Shown piece after piece: positions 40,268 through 46,631 of a stretch of DNA of 53,616 nt (position 1 is the first letter of the stretch; the number at the start of each line of letters is the position of its first letter). Below the pieces are notes generated by a model, which had not been told where the DNA came from, did not search any database, and was given only the letters and a program-made list of their open reading frames with translations. Made by a program: the position numbers and the translations under genes. Source of the stretch: a virus; the IMG/VR virus record IMGVR_UViG_3300042881_003221, positions 1 through 53,616 of that record. One strand, 5' to 3'.

Positions 40268-40639
40268 CTATTTCGGCGGCGCGCTCAACTGCCCCACTGC
40301 GGTCGGCACCGATAGCGCGGCGATCCAGGCATACCGAGTGACTATGCAGTCCGCCGGAATGTCAAACCAGCCGCGCGGGTCCAGGTGGCCGGTGACGTAG
40401 TATTCGCCCTCGGTGCCCGGGCGCTGGACGGCCAGTAGGAACACGTCCCATCGACCGTATCGGCCCGGCTCTGGCGGGGTATCGGCGGCTATCCAGGGAA
40501 TGGCGCGAGGCTTTCGCACCTCGGCCGCGAGCAACACGATCGCCTCGCATCGGAACGCGTATCCCGTGTGCACGACCGTGTCGTGGGCTAGTTCCTCCGC
40601 CGCTTCGTCCGCTTCTTCCAGTGCTTGCTTTAGGTCCAT
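40268..40639 (-). CDS. Hypothetical protein, end of the leftward operon
   Basis: 123 residues from ATG 40639. An acidic helical N-terminus (MDLKQALEEADEAAEELAHD), a Cys-containing central helix (YAFRCEAIVLLAAEVRKPRA), then a beta-rich segment (PGRYGRWDVFLLAVQRPGTE). Not recognised. It lies next to the convergent terminators and about 200 bp downstream of the preceding leftward gene. Confidence 0.6.
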   Translation of the reverse strand: MDLKQALEEADEAAEELAHDTVVHTGYAFRCEAIVLLAAEVRKPRAIPWIAADTPPEPGRYGRWDVFLLAVQRPGTEGEYYVTGHLDPRGWFDIPADCIVTRYAWIAALSVPTAVGQLSAPPK

Positions 40640-40840
40640 TCCATTTCTCGCTTGGGTTTGGTATACGGGTGGGGCTGCAACGCCTAGCCCGGTCGGTAGC
40701 CCCATGCGGCGCCGGTCGGGACTTGTCGCAGCCCTGCCGCGATGCCCCAACAGGCGCGGGGGTTATGATAGGGCAACGGATTACCCGCTTCACGAGAGAT
40801 CGTGCGGCCCCCGCAGGTTCCGGCCTGCGGGTTTTCGTTT
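40640..40840. other. Noncoding gap with a rightward terminator hairpin
   Basis: About 200 bp between two leftward genes. CCCGCAGG (40810-40817) and CCTGCGGG (40824-40831) form a hairpin followed by TTTTCGTTT on the plus strand, i.e. a terminator for rightward transcription. No convincing gene (a 93-codon leftward frame starting at 40965 overlaps its neighbour and looks spurious). Confidence 0.6.
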
Positions 40841-41425
40841 CTACAGACGCCGAACGCTGCCACCGGCCATGATCCCGCCGGACACGTTCCCAGCTTCAAC
40901 TGAACCGCCGGCTTGAACGCTTCCGCCGACATTCTCGCACCGAACCGAACCGCCGGCGGTGACATTCCCCGTGATCGGTCCGGCGGTTACGGACGCGTCG
41001 GTTTCGAGGTTGTGCAACGTGCCCTCAACCGTGATCGACACGACGCCAGAAACGTGCCCGTCCACTGGCCGGCCGTCGATCTTGACCCGTCCGTTGATGA
41101 TGCTGATGGACTGGCCGACAAAATCCCGACCATCAATCTGGATGCGGGCCTTTCCGCCGATATTGATTGCGCTCATACTCTCTCCCTGCCGCGTCGCGGC
41201 GTTTCTGTGGCAGGGCAACTCGTAAGGCTTGCTTGCAGGTCCAACAGGGAACAGCACGCGCGCAATCTCCGCGTCCGTCGTGCTAGGTCGCCAGATCAGC
41301 GCATTGACGCGGAACGCCTCGCGCAGCCTGCCTATCTCCGCATTCAGCCGCTCGATCTCCCGCGCGTGGTCCCACTCTCGGCAGTCGCACGCGTGGTGGT
41401 GCGTGATGCATCGCGGGCGACGCAT
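40841..41425 (-). CDS. Two-part protein: helical N-terminus and repetitive beta-rich (bactofilin-like) C-terminus
   Basis: 194 residues from ATG 41425. Part one (MRRPRCITHHHACDCREWDH, then a coiled coil REIERLNAEIGRLREAFRVN) is Cys/His-rich. Part two starts at an internal ATG (41174), opens MSAINIGGKARIQIDGRDFV, and runs in repeats such as ITGNVTAGGSVRCENVGGSV and QAGGSVEAGNVSGGIMAGG, a beta-helix pattern related to bactofilin-like proteins. GGGAG precedes the internal ATG, so two products are possible. Function unknown. Confidence 0.6.
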   Translation of the reverse strand: MRRPRCITHHHACDCREWDHAREIERLNAEIGRLREAFRVNALIWRPSTTDAEIARVLFPVGPASKPYELPCHRNAATRQGESMSAINIGGKARIQIDGRDFVGQSISIINGRVKIDGRPVDGHVSGVVSITVEGTLHNLETDASVTAGPITGNVTAGGSVRCENVGGSVQAGGSVEAGNVSGGIMAGGSVRRL

Positions 41426-41676
41426 CACCCCTCCCCCGCCGCGCCGATCATGGCGCGGAATAGCAGTCGATGCAGATCGGACGTGCTGGCTTGGGGTGCG
41501 ATCGGTCGGCTAAGCGCGGCCCATAGCATCGCCTCAGTCGGCTCCGCCAGCGCGGACAGGGCGGCGTCGGCATAATCGCGGTATCGGTCTTGCATCCATT
41601 TTGGCGCCCTTTCCCACGCTGTGAGTGGGTGCTCCATCGCCCATATTGCCCGCGCCATCCGTTCGCGCATGTTCAT
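41425..41676 (-). CDS. Small conserved-pattern phage protein
   Basis: 83 residues. NMRERMARAIWAMEHPLTAW followed by QDRYRDYADAALSALAEP is a pattern common in small phage proteins of leftward early clusters (R-A-I...W...Y.D.A.AAL). Role unknown. ATGA overlaps on both sides indicate coupling. Confidence 0.65.
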   Translation of the reverse strand: MNMRERMARAIWAMEHPLTAWERAPKWMQDRYRDYADAALSALAEPTEAMLWAALSRPIAPQASTSDLHRLLFRAMIGAAGEG

Positions 41677-41864
41677 GGCGCTTTCTCCGTCTTGAACATC
41701 CCGAACAACCCCAGAGCGGCCATGATGAGCGCATGGAACAAGTCCGACCATGCGGACCCGCCGATCGCCTCAATGGAACTGCTGATTTTGGCCGCGCCAT
41801 AGATCATCAGCATTGAGAACGCGACGTATGGCAGGCGGCTCAGTGCCCATATGATCCTGTCCAT
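41673..41864 (-). CDS. Small protein with two membrane helices
   Basis: 63 residues: IIWALSRLPYVAFSMLMIYG is one membrane helix and WSDLFHALIMAALGLFGMF a second, with a short charged C-terminus (KTEKAP). Holin-like topology, yet encoded far from the endolysin and on the opposite strand; a membrane or superinfection role is equally possible. TGATG coupling. Confidence 0.65.
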   Translation of the reverse strand: MDRIIWALSRLPYVAFSMLMIYGAAKISSSIEAIGGSAWSDLFHALIMAALGLFGMFKTEKAP

Positions 41865-42085
41865 CACTCCCCCCTCACCCGCGCCACGGCCGCGCGGAGG
41901 CGGCGGACGGGGGCTATGGCGTCCTGATATTGTTGCATCATGTGCGGGTATACGTCCCGTTCGATGTATTCCGGGCCGATCATTGACGCCAGATCATCCG
42001 CACACTCGGTTGCCGCCGCGAGCAGTTCGGTGAGGGCGGCGGTGGGGATGGTGGTGTGCGCCATCGGGTCCGTCTCGTCAGTCAT
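41864..42085 (-). CDS. Hypothetical helical protein
   Basis: 73 residues, mostly helical (TAALTELLAAATECADDLAS, QYQDAIAPVRRLRAAVARV). No motif recognised. Overlaps the preceding gene by 8 bp. Confidence 0.6.
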   Translation of the reverse strand: MTDETDPMAHTTIPTAALTELLAAATECADDLASMIGPEYIERDVYPHMMQQYQDAIAPVRRLRAAVARVRGE

Positions 42086-42704
42086 GGCCCAGCGCCTCCA
42101 TCAAGTCCGCCTCGAGCGCGACGCGGGCGGCTTCGAGCGTGTCGGTAATTCCGTTCTGATCAGAAAACTGATTGATCCACATCCACGATCCGTCATGGAT
42201 AGGCAGGACCACGCCGACTTTCTTGCGGCCAAGGAACGCGGATGGAGGTCCGTCCGTGTATGGCACGCCCCACCTGATCCGCAAGGCCCGCCCCTCCGCC
42301 TCCCGCACGCGCTGGATCAGCCGCAGCCAGGTTTCAGGGGTAGCCAGATCACGGAACGCAATCCGTCGACCAATGGCCGCGACTGCCTGCAATGGCTCGG
42401 TTGCAGCCTGCGTCGCCGCCCGCGCGGCCGCTTCGAGGGCGGCGAGTTCGGTGTCACACGGCGGCTTTGCAGTGGCGAGGCGGTTCCATGCGGCGATGGC
42501 GCCATCTTCTCGGGGAGAGATCGGCCCGCAAGCGCCGCATGTCTGGCACTGGACAGCGAAGGACCCGAGTATGTCAGGTGCCTTACCTTCGCCTCCGCAC
42601 CACGGGCACGGCGCCGGCTTTTCGTCATGGGGCGGTTCCTTTCGGCGGGGGTGGGGGTGGCGCCAGTCTCCAATGCGTGACCGCTCGGGCAGTGATCCAC
42701 ACAA
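42078..42704 (-). CDS. Lar-like zinc-ribbon protein with an apparent one-base frameshift at its start
   Basis: The coding frame (PCPWCGGEG, CQTCGACGP, EDGAIAAWNRL) matches Lar-type restriction-alleviation proteins: two CxxC pairs plus the A-I-x-x-W-N-R ending. A C-terminal region of about 120 residues (LRIRWGVPYTDGPPSAFLGR, WMWINQFSDQ) is unrelated to Lar. The only in-frame start is GTG 42704, deep inside the preceding gene. An ATG at 42628 overlaps the previous stop as expected, but lies one frame off; one more A in the run 42619-42622 would give MTKKPAPCPWCGG. Sequencing error, real mutation or slippage cannot be told apart. Confidence 0.65.
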   Translation of the reverse strand: MCGSLPERSRIGDWRHPHPRRKEPPHDEKPAPCPWCGGEGKAPDILGSFAVQCQTCGACGPISPREDGAIAAWNRLATAKPPCDTELAALEAAARAATQAATEPLQAVAAIGRRIAFRDLATPETWLRLIQRVREAEGRALRIRWGVPYTDGPPSAFLGRKKVGVVLPIHDGSWMWINQFSDQNGITDTLEAARVALEADLMEALGHD

Positions 42705-42987
42705 GGTGGTTTAATGGTCCTGTCGTTCTCCATTGGTCACAAATCTGATCGTAGTGGCAGTCACACCGGCGGGTTTCCCCGTTGATCAGGATATCAATGA
42801 GACGGTCTTTCGGCGCCGTCTCGATCGGCTGCCACTCGGACAGGTGGCGCAGGGCGTGGATGATTGTGTAGGCGTTTAGCGCCTTGGTCTGCAAATGAGT
42901 GGGTAGCCGTAGTTGCTCGATCAACTCCCCCACCGTCATCCCGTCAAAGCGGGGCTGCCCGTCCGGGCCGGTTGTGATCTGGGTCAT
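42625..42987 (-). CDS. DUF551-type protein
   Basis: 120 residues. SEWQPIETAPKDRLIDILIN ... QWRTTG ... THWRLAPPPPPP is the DUF551 pattern (W-x-P-I-E-T-A-P near the start, H/W-W-x-x-L/P at the end), seen in many phages with unknown function. The N-terminal 50 residues (MTVGELIEQLRLPTHLQTKA) are a separate helical part. ATGA overlap. A second DUF551 segment lies in the gene 46628-47152. Confidence 0.75.
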   Translation of the reverse strand: MTQITTGPDGQPRFDGMTVGELIEQLRLPTHLQTKALNAYTIIHALRHLSEWQPIETAPKDRLIDILINGETRRCDCHYDQICDQWRTTGPLNHLVWITARAVTHWRLAPPPPPPKGTAP

Positions 42988-43340
42988 GGCTTGTCCTCCA
43001 ATGCCGCGCGGAGCTTGTGCGCGAGGTATCCCATCCCGGCCACGTATCCGACCGCGAATGGCGATGCTGGCGTGTCTGGGCCTGTCGCTGGGGCAGCGAG
43101 CGCGTAGACCGCATCCAGCCCCGCCGCGCTCGGGATCGGGTGGGGGCTGGCGAGGGTGTAGCCGGCTTTCCCCGCAAGGTCCGGAGACATCGGTCCCCAC
43201 TGTTCATGCCGCCACAGCGGTTCGGCCGGGGACCACTCCCAAATCTCGACGCGCTTCCCGATGTTCCATCCGGTTCGCGTCATCCAATACCGCCCCGGCC
43301 TATCCGGGTCCGGGGGCAGGAGGGCGGGGGTGTCGGTCAT
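42984..43340 (-). CDS. Hypothetical protein
   Basis: 118 residues; a beta-rich N-terminal half (DRPGRYWMTRTGWNIGKRVE, IWEWSPAEPLW) and a helical C-terminus (SPFAVGYVAGMGYLAHKLRA). Not recognised. ATGA overlaps on both sides. Confidence 0.6.
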   Translation of the reverse strand: MTDTPALLPPDPDRPGRYWMTRTGWNIGKRVEIWEWSPAEPLWRHEQWGPMSPDLAGKAGYTLASPHPIPSAAGLDAVYALAAPATGPDTPASPFAVGYVAGMGYLAHKLRAALEDKP

Positions 43341-43540
43341 GCAAATTCCTCCGGGTGCATCTTCGCGTAGCAGTCTCGGCAATGAGGTTCGCCGCGATCG
43401 TCAAAATACCCATCTTCTTCGCACTGCCCGGTCGGCTCGTCGCAGGTGACGCAGATTTGCCGCGTCCCTGGATAGTGATTGGCGTTGATGCGCTCGTGGG
43501 TCGATTGGTCCAGCGCCCGACCGCGCCACCACTCACTCAC
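43337..43540 (-). CDS. Small zinc-ribbon protein
   Basis: 67 residues from GTG 43540 (GTGA). QICVTCDEPTGQCEEDGYF followed by EPHCRDCYAKMHPEEFA: two CxxC pairs (CVTC and CRDC), with an extra Cys between. A likely single zinc-bound domain. No enzyme motif. Member of the Cys-rich cluster at 43.3-44.4 kb. Confidence 0.65.
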   Translation of the reverse strand: MSEWWRGRALDQSTHERINANHYPGTRQICVTCDEPTGQCEEDGYFDDRGEPHCRDCYAKMHPEEFA

Positions 43541-43854
43541 GCCCCCACCTCCGCCGCCATCGCCCGGAGCGCGGCTGCCGATCGGGCGCGGGGTTCGTCG
43601 GGGGCAGTGGCGGATGCAAAGTTGTCAGGCTCCTCGCGATATGCCTCGACGCAGAAAACGTCTTCGTCCTGCGCAATGTGCCCGATACGCCAACCCTCCG
43701 GCATCGCGCCCGCCGCTGCGTCGCGGCTGGTGAGGCACTCAACGGGGATGCCGGCATTGAACAGATCGGCGGCAAGGCCAATCGTCGGTTCCTCCGCGCA
43801 CACCCTCTCCGCCAGTGCGAGCAGGGCGCGGGCGCGGTCTGGGTCACTCGTCAT
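43537..43854 (-). CDS. Hypothetical protein
   Basis: 105 residues from ATG 43854, helical, with RARALLALAERVCAEEPTIG and FNAGIPVECLTSRDAA. Overlaps its upstream neighbour by 11 bp. Not recognised. It separates two Cys-rich genes. Confidence 0.6.
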   Translation of the reverse strand: MTSDPDRARALLALAERVCAEEPTIGLAADLFNAGIPVECLTSRDAAAGAMPEGWRIGHIAQDEDVFCVEAYREEPDNFASATAPDEPRARSAAALRAMAAEVGA

Positions 43855-44020
43855 CGGTCTTCTCCTTCCATTCTCCGCACCACTGGCCCTGAATAACCCA
43901 GGGATGGCGCGGTTCCGCGTCGGCACCCACGACGGTCGGCGGGAACCTTCGGCACCATCCTGCGACGGCGTTCGCGCGCGCGAAAAAGCGGCAGTTTCCG
44001 CATCCTTCCTTACTCGTCAT
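43844..44020 (-). CDS. Cys-rich small protein, paralogue 1
   Basis: 58 residues. CGNCRFFARANAVAGWCRRF ... QGQWCGEWK has the pattern C-G-x-C-R/E-F/W...C-x-x-x/P...W-C-G-E-W known from phage Cys-rich proteins, likely binding one zinc or an iron-sulfur cluster. The two genes upstream (44010-44207, 44197-44385) share the pattern. ATG 44020 lies inside the end of the preceding gene. Confidence 0.7.
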   Translation of the reverse strand: MTSKEGCGNCRFFARANAVAGWCRRFPPTVVGADAEPRHPWVIQGQWCGEWKEKTDDE

Positions 44021-44207
44021 CGGGCAACCCTCCATCGGACCACATGGCGCAGTCGCCCCCGTCGTCCGGCCCGCTCCACGCAATCGGCCCCTGCCGCATC
44101 ACCCACGGCAGGTGATCTTTCGGCCACTTGCACGGGCGCTTGCCCGTCGCCTGCATGTCCGGGTGTCCCCACCACTCGCAGGTGCCGCATCGGCGCTCAC
44201 TCGGCAT
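44010..44207 (-). CDS. Cys-rich small protein, paralogue 2
   Basis: 65 residues: RRCGTCEWWGHPDMQATGKR PCKWP, then GDCAMWSDGG. The pattern C-G-T-C-x-W/F-W ... C-x-W-P ... D-C-A-x-x... matches paralogue 3 upstream, and both end in a D-G-G-x-P-D-x/A-E tail, so this looks like a tandem duplication. Confidence 0.7.
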   Translation of the reverse strand: MPSERRCGTCEWWGHPDMQATGKRPCKWPKDHLPWVMRQGPIAWSGPDDGGDCAMWSDGGLPDDE

Positions 44208-44385
44208 CGGGCGATCCTCCGTCGTGCTTGGCGCAGTCGGTGCCGTCGTTCATGTGCATCACCGGGCGCGTGTAGAGCGACGCCGGCTGATGGAGTCTGG
44301 GCCACTCGCAGTATCCCATTTCGGAATGCGCCTTGGACCGTTCCCAGAAGACGCAGGTGCCGCATCTGCGGTCAGGGGCGGTCAT
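44197..44385 (-). CDS. Cys-rich small protein, paralogue 3
   Basis: 62 residues from ATG 44385 (ATGA): RRCGTCVFWERSKAHSEMGY CEWPRL, then GTDCAKHDGGSPDAE. The same four-Cys arrangement (C-x2-C...C...C) as paralogue 2. Metal binding inferred; target unknown. Confidence 0.7.
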   Translation of the reverse strand: MTAPDRRCGTCVFWERSKAHSEMGYCEWPRLHQPASLYTRPVMHMNDGTDCAKHDGGSPDAE

Positions 44386-44672
44386 GGGGTGGTCTCCCAT
44401 TGCATCCACGCACTGCGCTGGAACCTAGTGTTGAACGGCGACCAAACGTCCGGCTGGCGTTCGCAGAACCGCCATTCCAGCGTATCGGGTGGCGTGTCAT
44501 AGGCAGCAACGACCGCAGCCTTGGCTGCGTCTTCGTTCTCAGCTTTTATAGCGGCACAAACTGTGTCCGCACCATCAAGGCGGGTGCCAGACACCCACCA
44601 CGGCGAGTGCAACTCAAACGCGCCGAGCGCGTCAATGTCATGATACCAGGATAGCCAATAATTGCGGGTCAT
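44382..44672 (-). CDS. Hypothetical protein
   Basis: 96 residues. NYWLSWYHDIDALGAFELHS PWWVSG then AIKAENEDAAKAAVVAAYD suggest a small ferredoxin-like or DUF-type fold with Trp-rich strands followed by a helix. Not recognised further. ATGA overlap with the MarR-like gene. Confidence 0.65.
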   Translation of the reverse strand: MTRNYWLSWYHDIDALGAFELHSPWWVSGTRLDGADTVCAAIKAENEDAAKAAVVAAYDTPPDTLEWRFCERQPDVWSPFNTRFQRSAWMQWETTP

Positions 44673-44968
44673 TCCACCACCCGCCCAGCTTCCACCGCCC
44701 TAAGGCAATCCCGCCCCGCGTCGGTCAGGCTCACCACGCACGTCCGCCGATCGCCGCAGAGGTATTCCGTCGTGACCAGTCCGGCGCCCACGAGCGTCAC
44801 CACAGCCCGCGAGATAATCGGCCGCTGTCTGCCGATCGCCTCGGCCAGCGTCTTGACCTGCCGGTTCTCCGGCTTCTTCTCCCGCCGCGCGACGAACATC
44901 ACCGCGAGTTCGATCAGCGAACGCCGGTGATGGCTGGCCAGGGCAATGATGATATTGGGAATTGACAT
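44669..44968 (-). CDS. MarR-type winged-helix regulator
   Basis: 99 residues from ATG 44968 (AAGGAA 7 bp upstream). RSLIELAVMFVARREKKPEN, KTLAEAIGRQRPIISRAVVT LVGAGLVTTEY and VVSLTDAGRDCLRAV form the helix-turn-helix plus wing of a MarR-like regulator. First gene after the strong promoter at 45001-45028; may control it. Effector unknown. Confidence 0.8.
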   Translation of the reverse strand: MSIPNIIIALASHHRRSLIELAVMFVARREKKPENRQVKTLAEAIGRQRPIISRAVVTLVGAGLVTTEYLCGDRRTCVVSLTDAGRDCLRAVEAGRVVE

Positions 44969-45000
44969 TATGGGTTCCTTCCGGGGCATCCGGTTTGGGA

Positions 45001-45028
45001 ATTATGTATGGTCCGCAATCGTTGTCAA
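45001..45028 (-). promoter_or_regulatory. Near-consensus leftward promoter
   Basis: Reading leftward: TTGACA (45028-45023), 16-bp spacer, CATAAT (45006-45001), eleven of twelve consensus bases. It overlaps the final codons of the gene at 45002-45220. Upstream lies a perfect dyad CAATT-T-AATTG (45026-45036) touching the -35 box, a candidate operator. Drives 44968 and genes downstream. Confidence 0.75.
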
Positions 45029-45220
45029 TTTAATTGTTGCGCGCGCCGCTTCCAAAGCCTCGGGGCACCGCCCCCAAGCATCCAGCAGCAACATCACCAT
45101 GTGCGGGGTCGGGTGGACGCCGCGCAGCCATTTATAGACCGTCGAAGTCGTCACCCGGACGATCGCGGCGAACGTCTCGGGGGTGAGGTCGTGGCGGGAT
45201 AGGGTGTCGCGGAGGGTCAT
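45002..45220 (-). CDS. Cro/YdaS-type helix-turn-helix protein
   Basis: 72 residues: LRDTLSRHDLTPETFAAIVR VTTSTVYKWLRGVHPTPHMV is an XRE helix-turn-helix with a Y-K-W recognition helix. Last gene before the 45001-45028 promoter, which overlaps its 3-prime end, so its mRNA passes through the promoter it may regulate. ATGA overlap with the gene upstream. Confidence 0.75.
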   Translation of the reverse strand: MTLRDTLSRHDLTPETFAAIVRVTTSTVYKWLRGVHPTPHMVMLLLDAWGRCPEALEAARATIKLTTIADHT

Positions 45221-45420
45221 TCGGCGTCCGAGAACACGGTCATCACGGCGTTGTGGCTGATGCCATATTCGTCAGCGATCCCGGAGAAGGCTTCCTCTGG
45301 ATACGCGAGCGCAAGGCCGGCCCGCTCTCGTTCCATGTTTGCTGCCTTGCACCCTTCGATGGCGGCCAGCGCGGCGACTGCTTGGGCAAAAACGTATGCG
45401 GCGGCTTGTTCTTTGGTCAT
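45217..45420 (-). CDS. Small hypothetical protein
   Basis: 67 residues from ATG 45420 (GGAGA 7 bp upstream). Helical (KEQAAAYVFAQAVAALAAIE, KAANMERERAG) with a C-terminal helix-turn-like segment (SGIADEYGISHNAVMTVF). Possible DNA-binding role, weakly supported. Confidence 0.6.
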   Translation of the reverse strand: MTKEQAAAYVFAQAVAALAAIEGCKAANMERERAGLALAYPEEAFSGIADEYGISHNAVMTVFSDAE

Positions 45421-45445
45421 ATTGGTGTCTCCATCTGTTCCAGCG

Positions 45446-45739
45446 TCATCCCGGCAACCCAAACGCCCGCATGTCCCGGCGATACGTCCCATGATCCAAC
45501 GGGTCACCCCCGATCGCGGGATACGCCCGCGCCAACGCCTCGCGGCACCGGCTGACGGTGAACGTGCTCACGTCGTGCGGCGTGTCGTCGATCGCCCAGA
45601 GCGACAGCCGATCACGCCCGCCGGTGGGACCATATCCGACCGACCCGGCTGGCATGTCGTCGCGGCCGAGGATGATGGTGCCACGCGGGCCGGTGGGGTC
45701 GGTGGTGGTTATGTCTAGGGCGCGGTAGTGGCGGAGCAT
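45446..45739 (-). CDS. Hypothetical protein
   Basis: 97 residues from ATG 45739 (GGAGA 8 bp upstream). Mostly beta-rich (MLRHYRALDITTTDPTGPRG, LSLWAIDDTPHDVSTFTV) with a helical end (REALARAYPAIGGDPLD). Not recognised. It has its own ribosome site rather than translational coupling. Confidence 0.55.
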   Translation of the reverse strand: MLRHYRALDITTTDPTGPRGTIILGRDDMPAGSVGYGPTGGRDRLSLWAIDDTPHDVSTFTVSRCREALARAYPAIGGDPLDHGTYRRDMRAFGLPG

Positions 45740-45752
45740 GGTGGGTCTCCGA

Positions 45753-45965
45753 TTACCGCCGCGCCATCGCGGCAAGACGCGCCTCGGCCCGCGCCTGATT
45801 GATTGCGGTCCGAACGCGGCCGATTTCGCTCTTGTGAGCGCGGGCTGTCGCTGCGCCGTTGTCGTGATGCAGGATCACAACCGACCTGCACCATGAGGGG
45901 ATCAGGTCACCGATGCGGGTTGAAAGATCGTCCGGGAAAGCGCGGGTTTCGATGTATGCGGTCAT
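45753..45965 (-). CDS. Small hypothetical protein
   Basis: 70 residues from ATG 45965 (GGAG 8 bp upstream). A beta start (MTAYIETRAFPDDLSTRIGD, SWCRSVVILHHD) and a basic helix (RVRTAINQARAEARLAAMARR). No family recognised. Confidence 0.6.
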   Translation of the reverse strand: MTAYIETRAFPDDLSTRIGDLIPSWCRSVVILHHDNGAATARAHKSEIGRVRTAINQARAEARLAAMARR

Positions 45966-46010
45966 CTGCTTCACTCCGTTGGGTGGCGGGCCGTAGCCCG
46001 CCGGGTGGGG

Positions 46011-46223
46011 TTAGATTGCAGCGATTTCCTTCAACGCCGCCTCAAAAACCCCGCCGATTTCGTTCATTTCGGCTTCCATCTTGGCAATGCGGGCCTTGGC
46101 GGCTGCAACCTTCTTCGCGATGGCGTTGTGACGCTTGGCGGCCTCATCCCGAACTGCCCAAGGATCGTCACGGATGGTCTGGCGAAGTTCGTGGGTCCCG
46201 TAGGATGCTACCGCGTATTCCAT
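46011..46223 (-). CDS. Coiled-coil small protein, first gene of the operator-controlled operon
   Basis: 70 residues from ATG 46223 (AAGGAA 9 bp upstream). The C-terminal 45 residues (AAKRHNAIAKKVAAAKARIA KMEAEMNEIGGVFEAAL) form one long coiled coil. It is the first gene after the promoter with two operators at 46271-46320. Function unknown; oligomerisation likely. ATG 46268 is a longer alternative. Confidence 0.65.
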   Translation of the reverse strand: MEYAVASYGTHELRQTIRDDPWAVRDEAAKRHNAIAKKVAAAKARIAKMEAEMNEIGGVFEAALKEIAAI

Positions 46224-46270
46224 CGTCTCGTTCCTTTCTCTCGGCCCGGCCATCCCGTCCCGATGCACCC

Positions 46271-46320
46271 CTTATATTGGCGTTACGCCACACGGTCAAT
46301 AGGAAAATGGCGATACGCCA
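46271..46320 (-). promoter_or_regulatory. Strong leftward promoter with two palindromic operators
   Basis: Reading leftward: TTGACC (46299-46294), 17-bp spacer, TATAAG (46276-46271). A 13-bp palindrome TGGCG-N3-CGCCA lies at 46278-46290, exactly between -35 and -10; a second TGGCG-N3-CGCCA is at 46308-46320, upstream of -35, centres 30 bp apart. A dimeric repressor here would block RNA polymerase, and cooperative binding at helically phased sites is possible. Confidence 0.8.
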
Positions 46321-46340
46321 GGTAATTTATGCGGGGGAGG

Positions 46341-46631
46341 TCATGCCTTGTCTCCCATGTCCGCATCAATCGCCGTCGTCCACGCGTCGTGCATATCGCT
46401 GATCGTCCGGCAGTCGGGAGGCGCAGGCGGCATGAACCCGACCACGATGGCGTGCCCATGTCCGACTGGCCGGAGGTCGACCATTTCCCGAACATGCCGA
46501 AACCGCGCCGCATCCCTCGCCAGTTCCTTGATCTGGTCAGGCGTCACGGCCAGCCATAGCCGCGCCCATTCTCCGGTTTCCGTTGCCGCCTCGCATTGGG
46601 CGATCAGCGCGCGGAGGTCGTCTGTGGTCAC
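46341..46631 (-). CDS. Small phage protein
   Basis: 96 residues from GTG 46631 (GTGA). LRALIAQCEAATETGEWARL then DAARFRHVREMVDLRPVG, with the D-A-x-R-F/Y-R-x-x/V-R motif seen in small early phage proteins. No function known. Last gene of the coupled run coming from the pentapeptide gene. Confidence 0.65.
   Translation of the reverse strand: MTTDDLRALIAQCEAATETGEWARLWLAVTPDQIKELARDAARFRHVREMVDLRPVGHGHAIVVGFMPPAPPDCRTISDMHDAWTTAIDADMGDKA

Noticed and set aside
40684-40965. 93-codon leftward frame in the gap at 40.7 kb
   Set aside because: It overlaps the end of the beta-repeat gene, covers a terminator hairpin and has no motif.
42899-44275. 458-codon plus-strand frame in the right arm
   Set aside because: It crosses many coupled minus-strand genes with recognisable Cys motifs; its product is low-complexity Arg/Ser/Ala/Pro without motifs.
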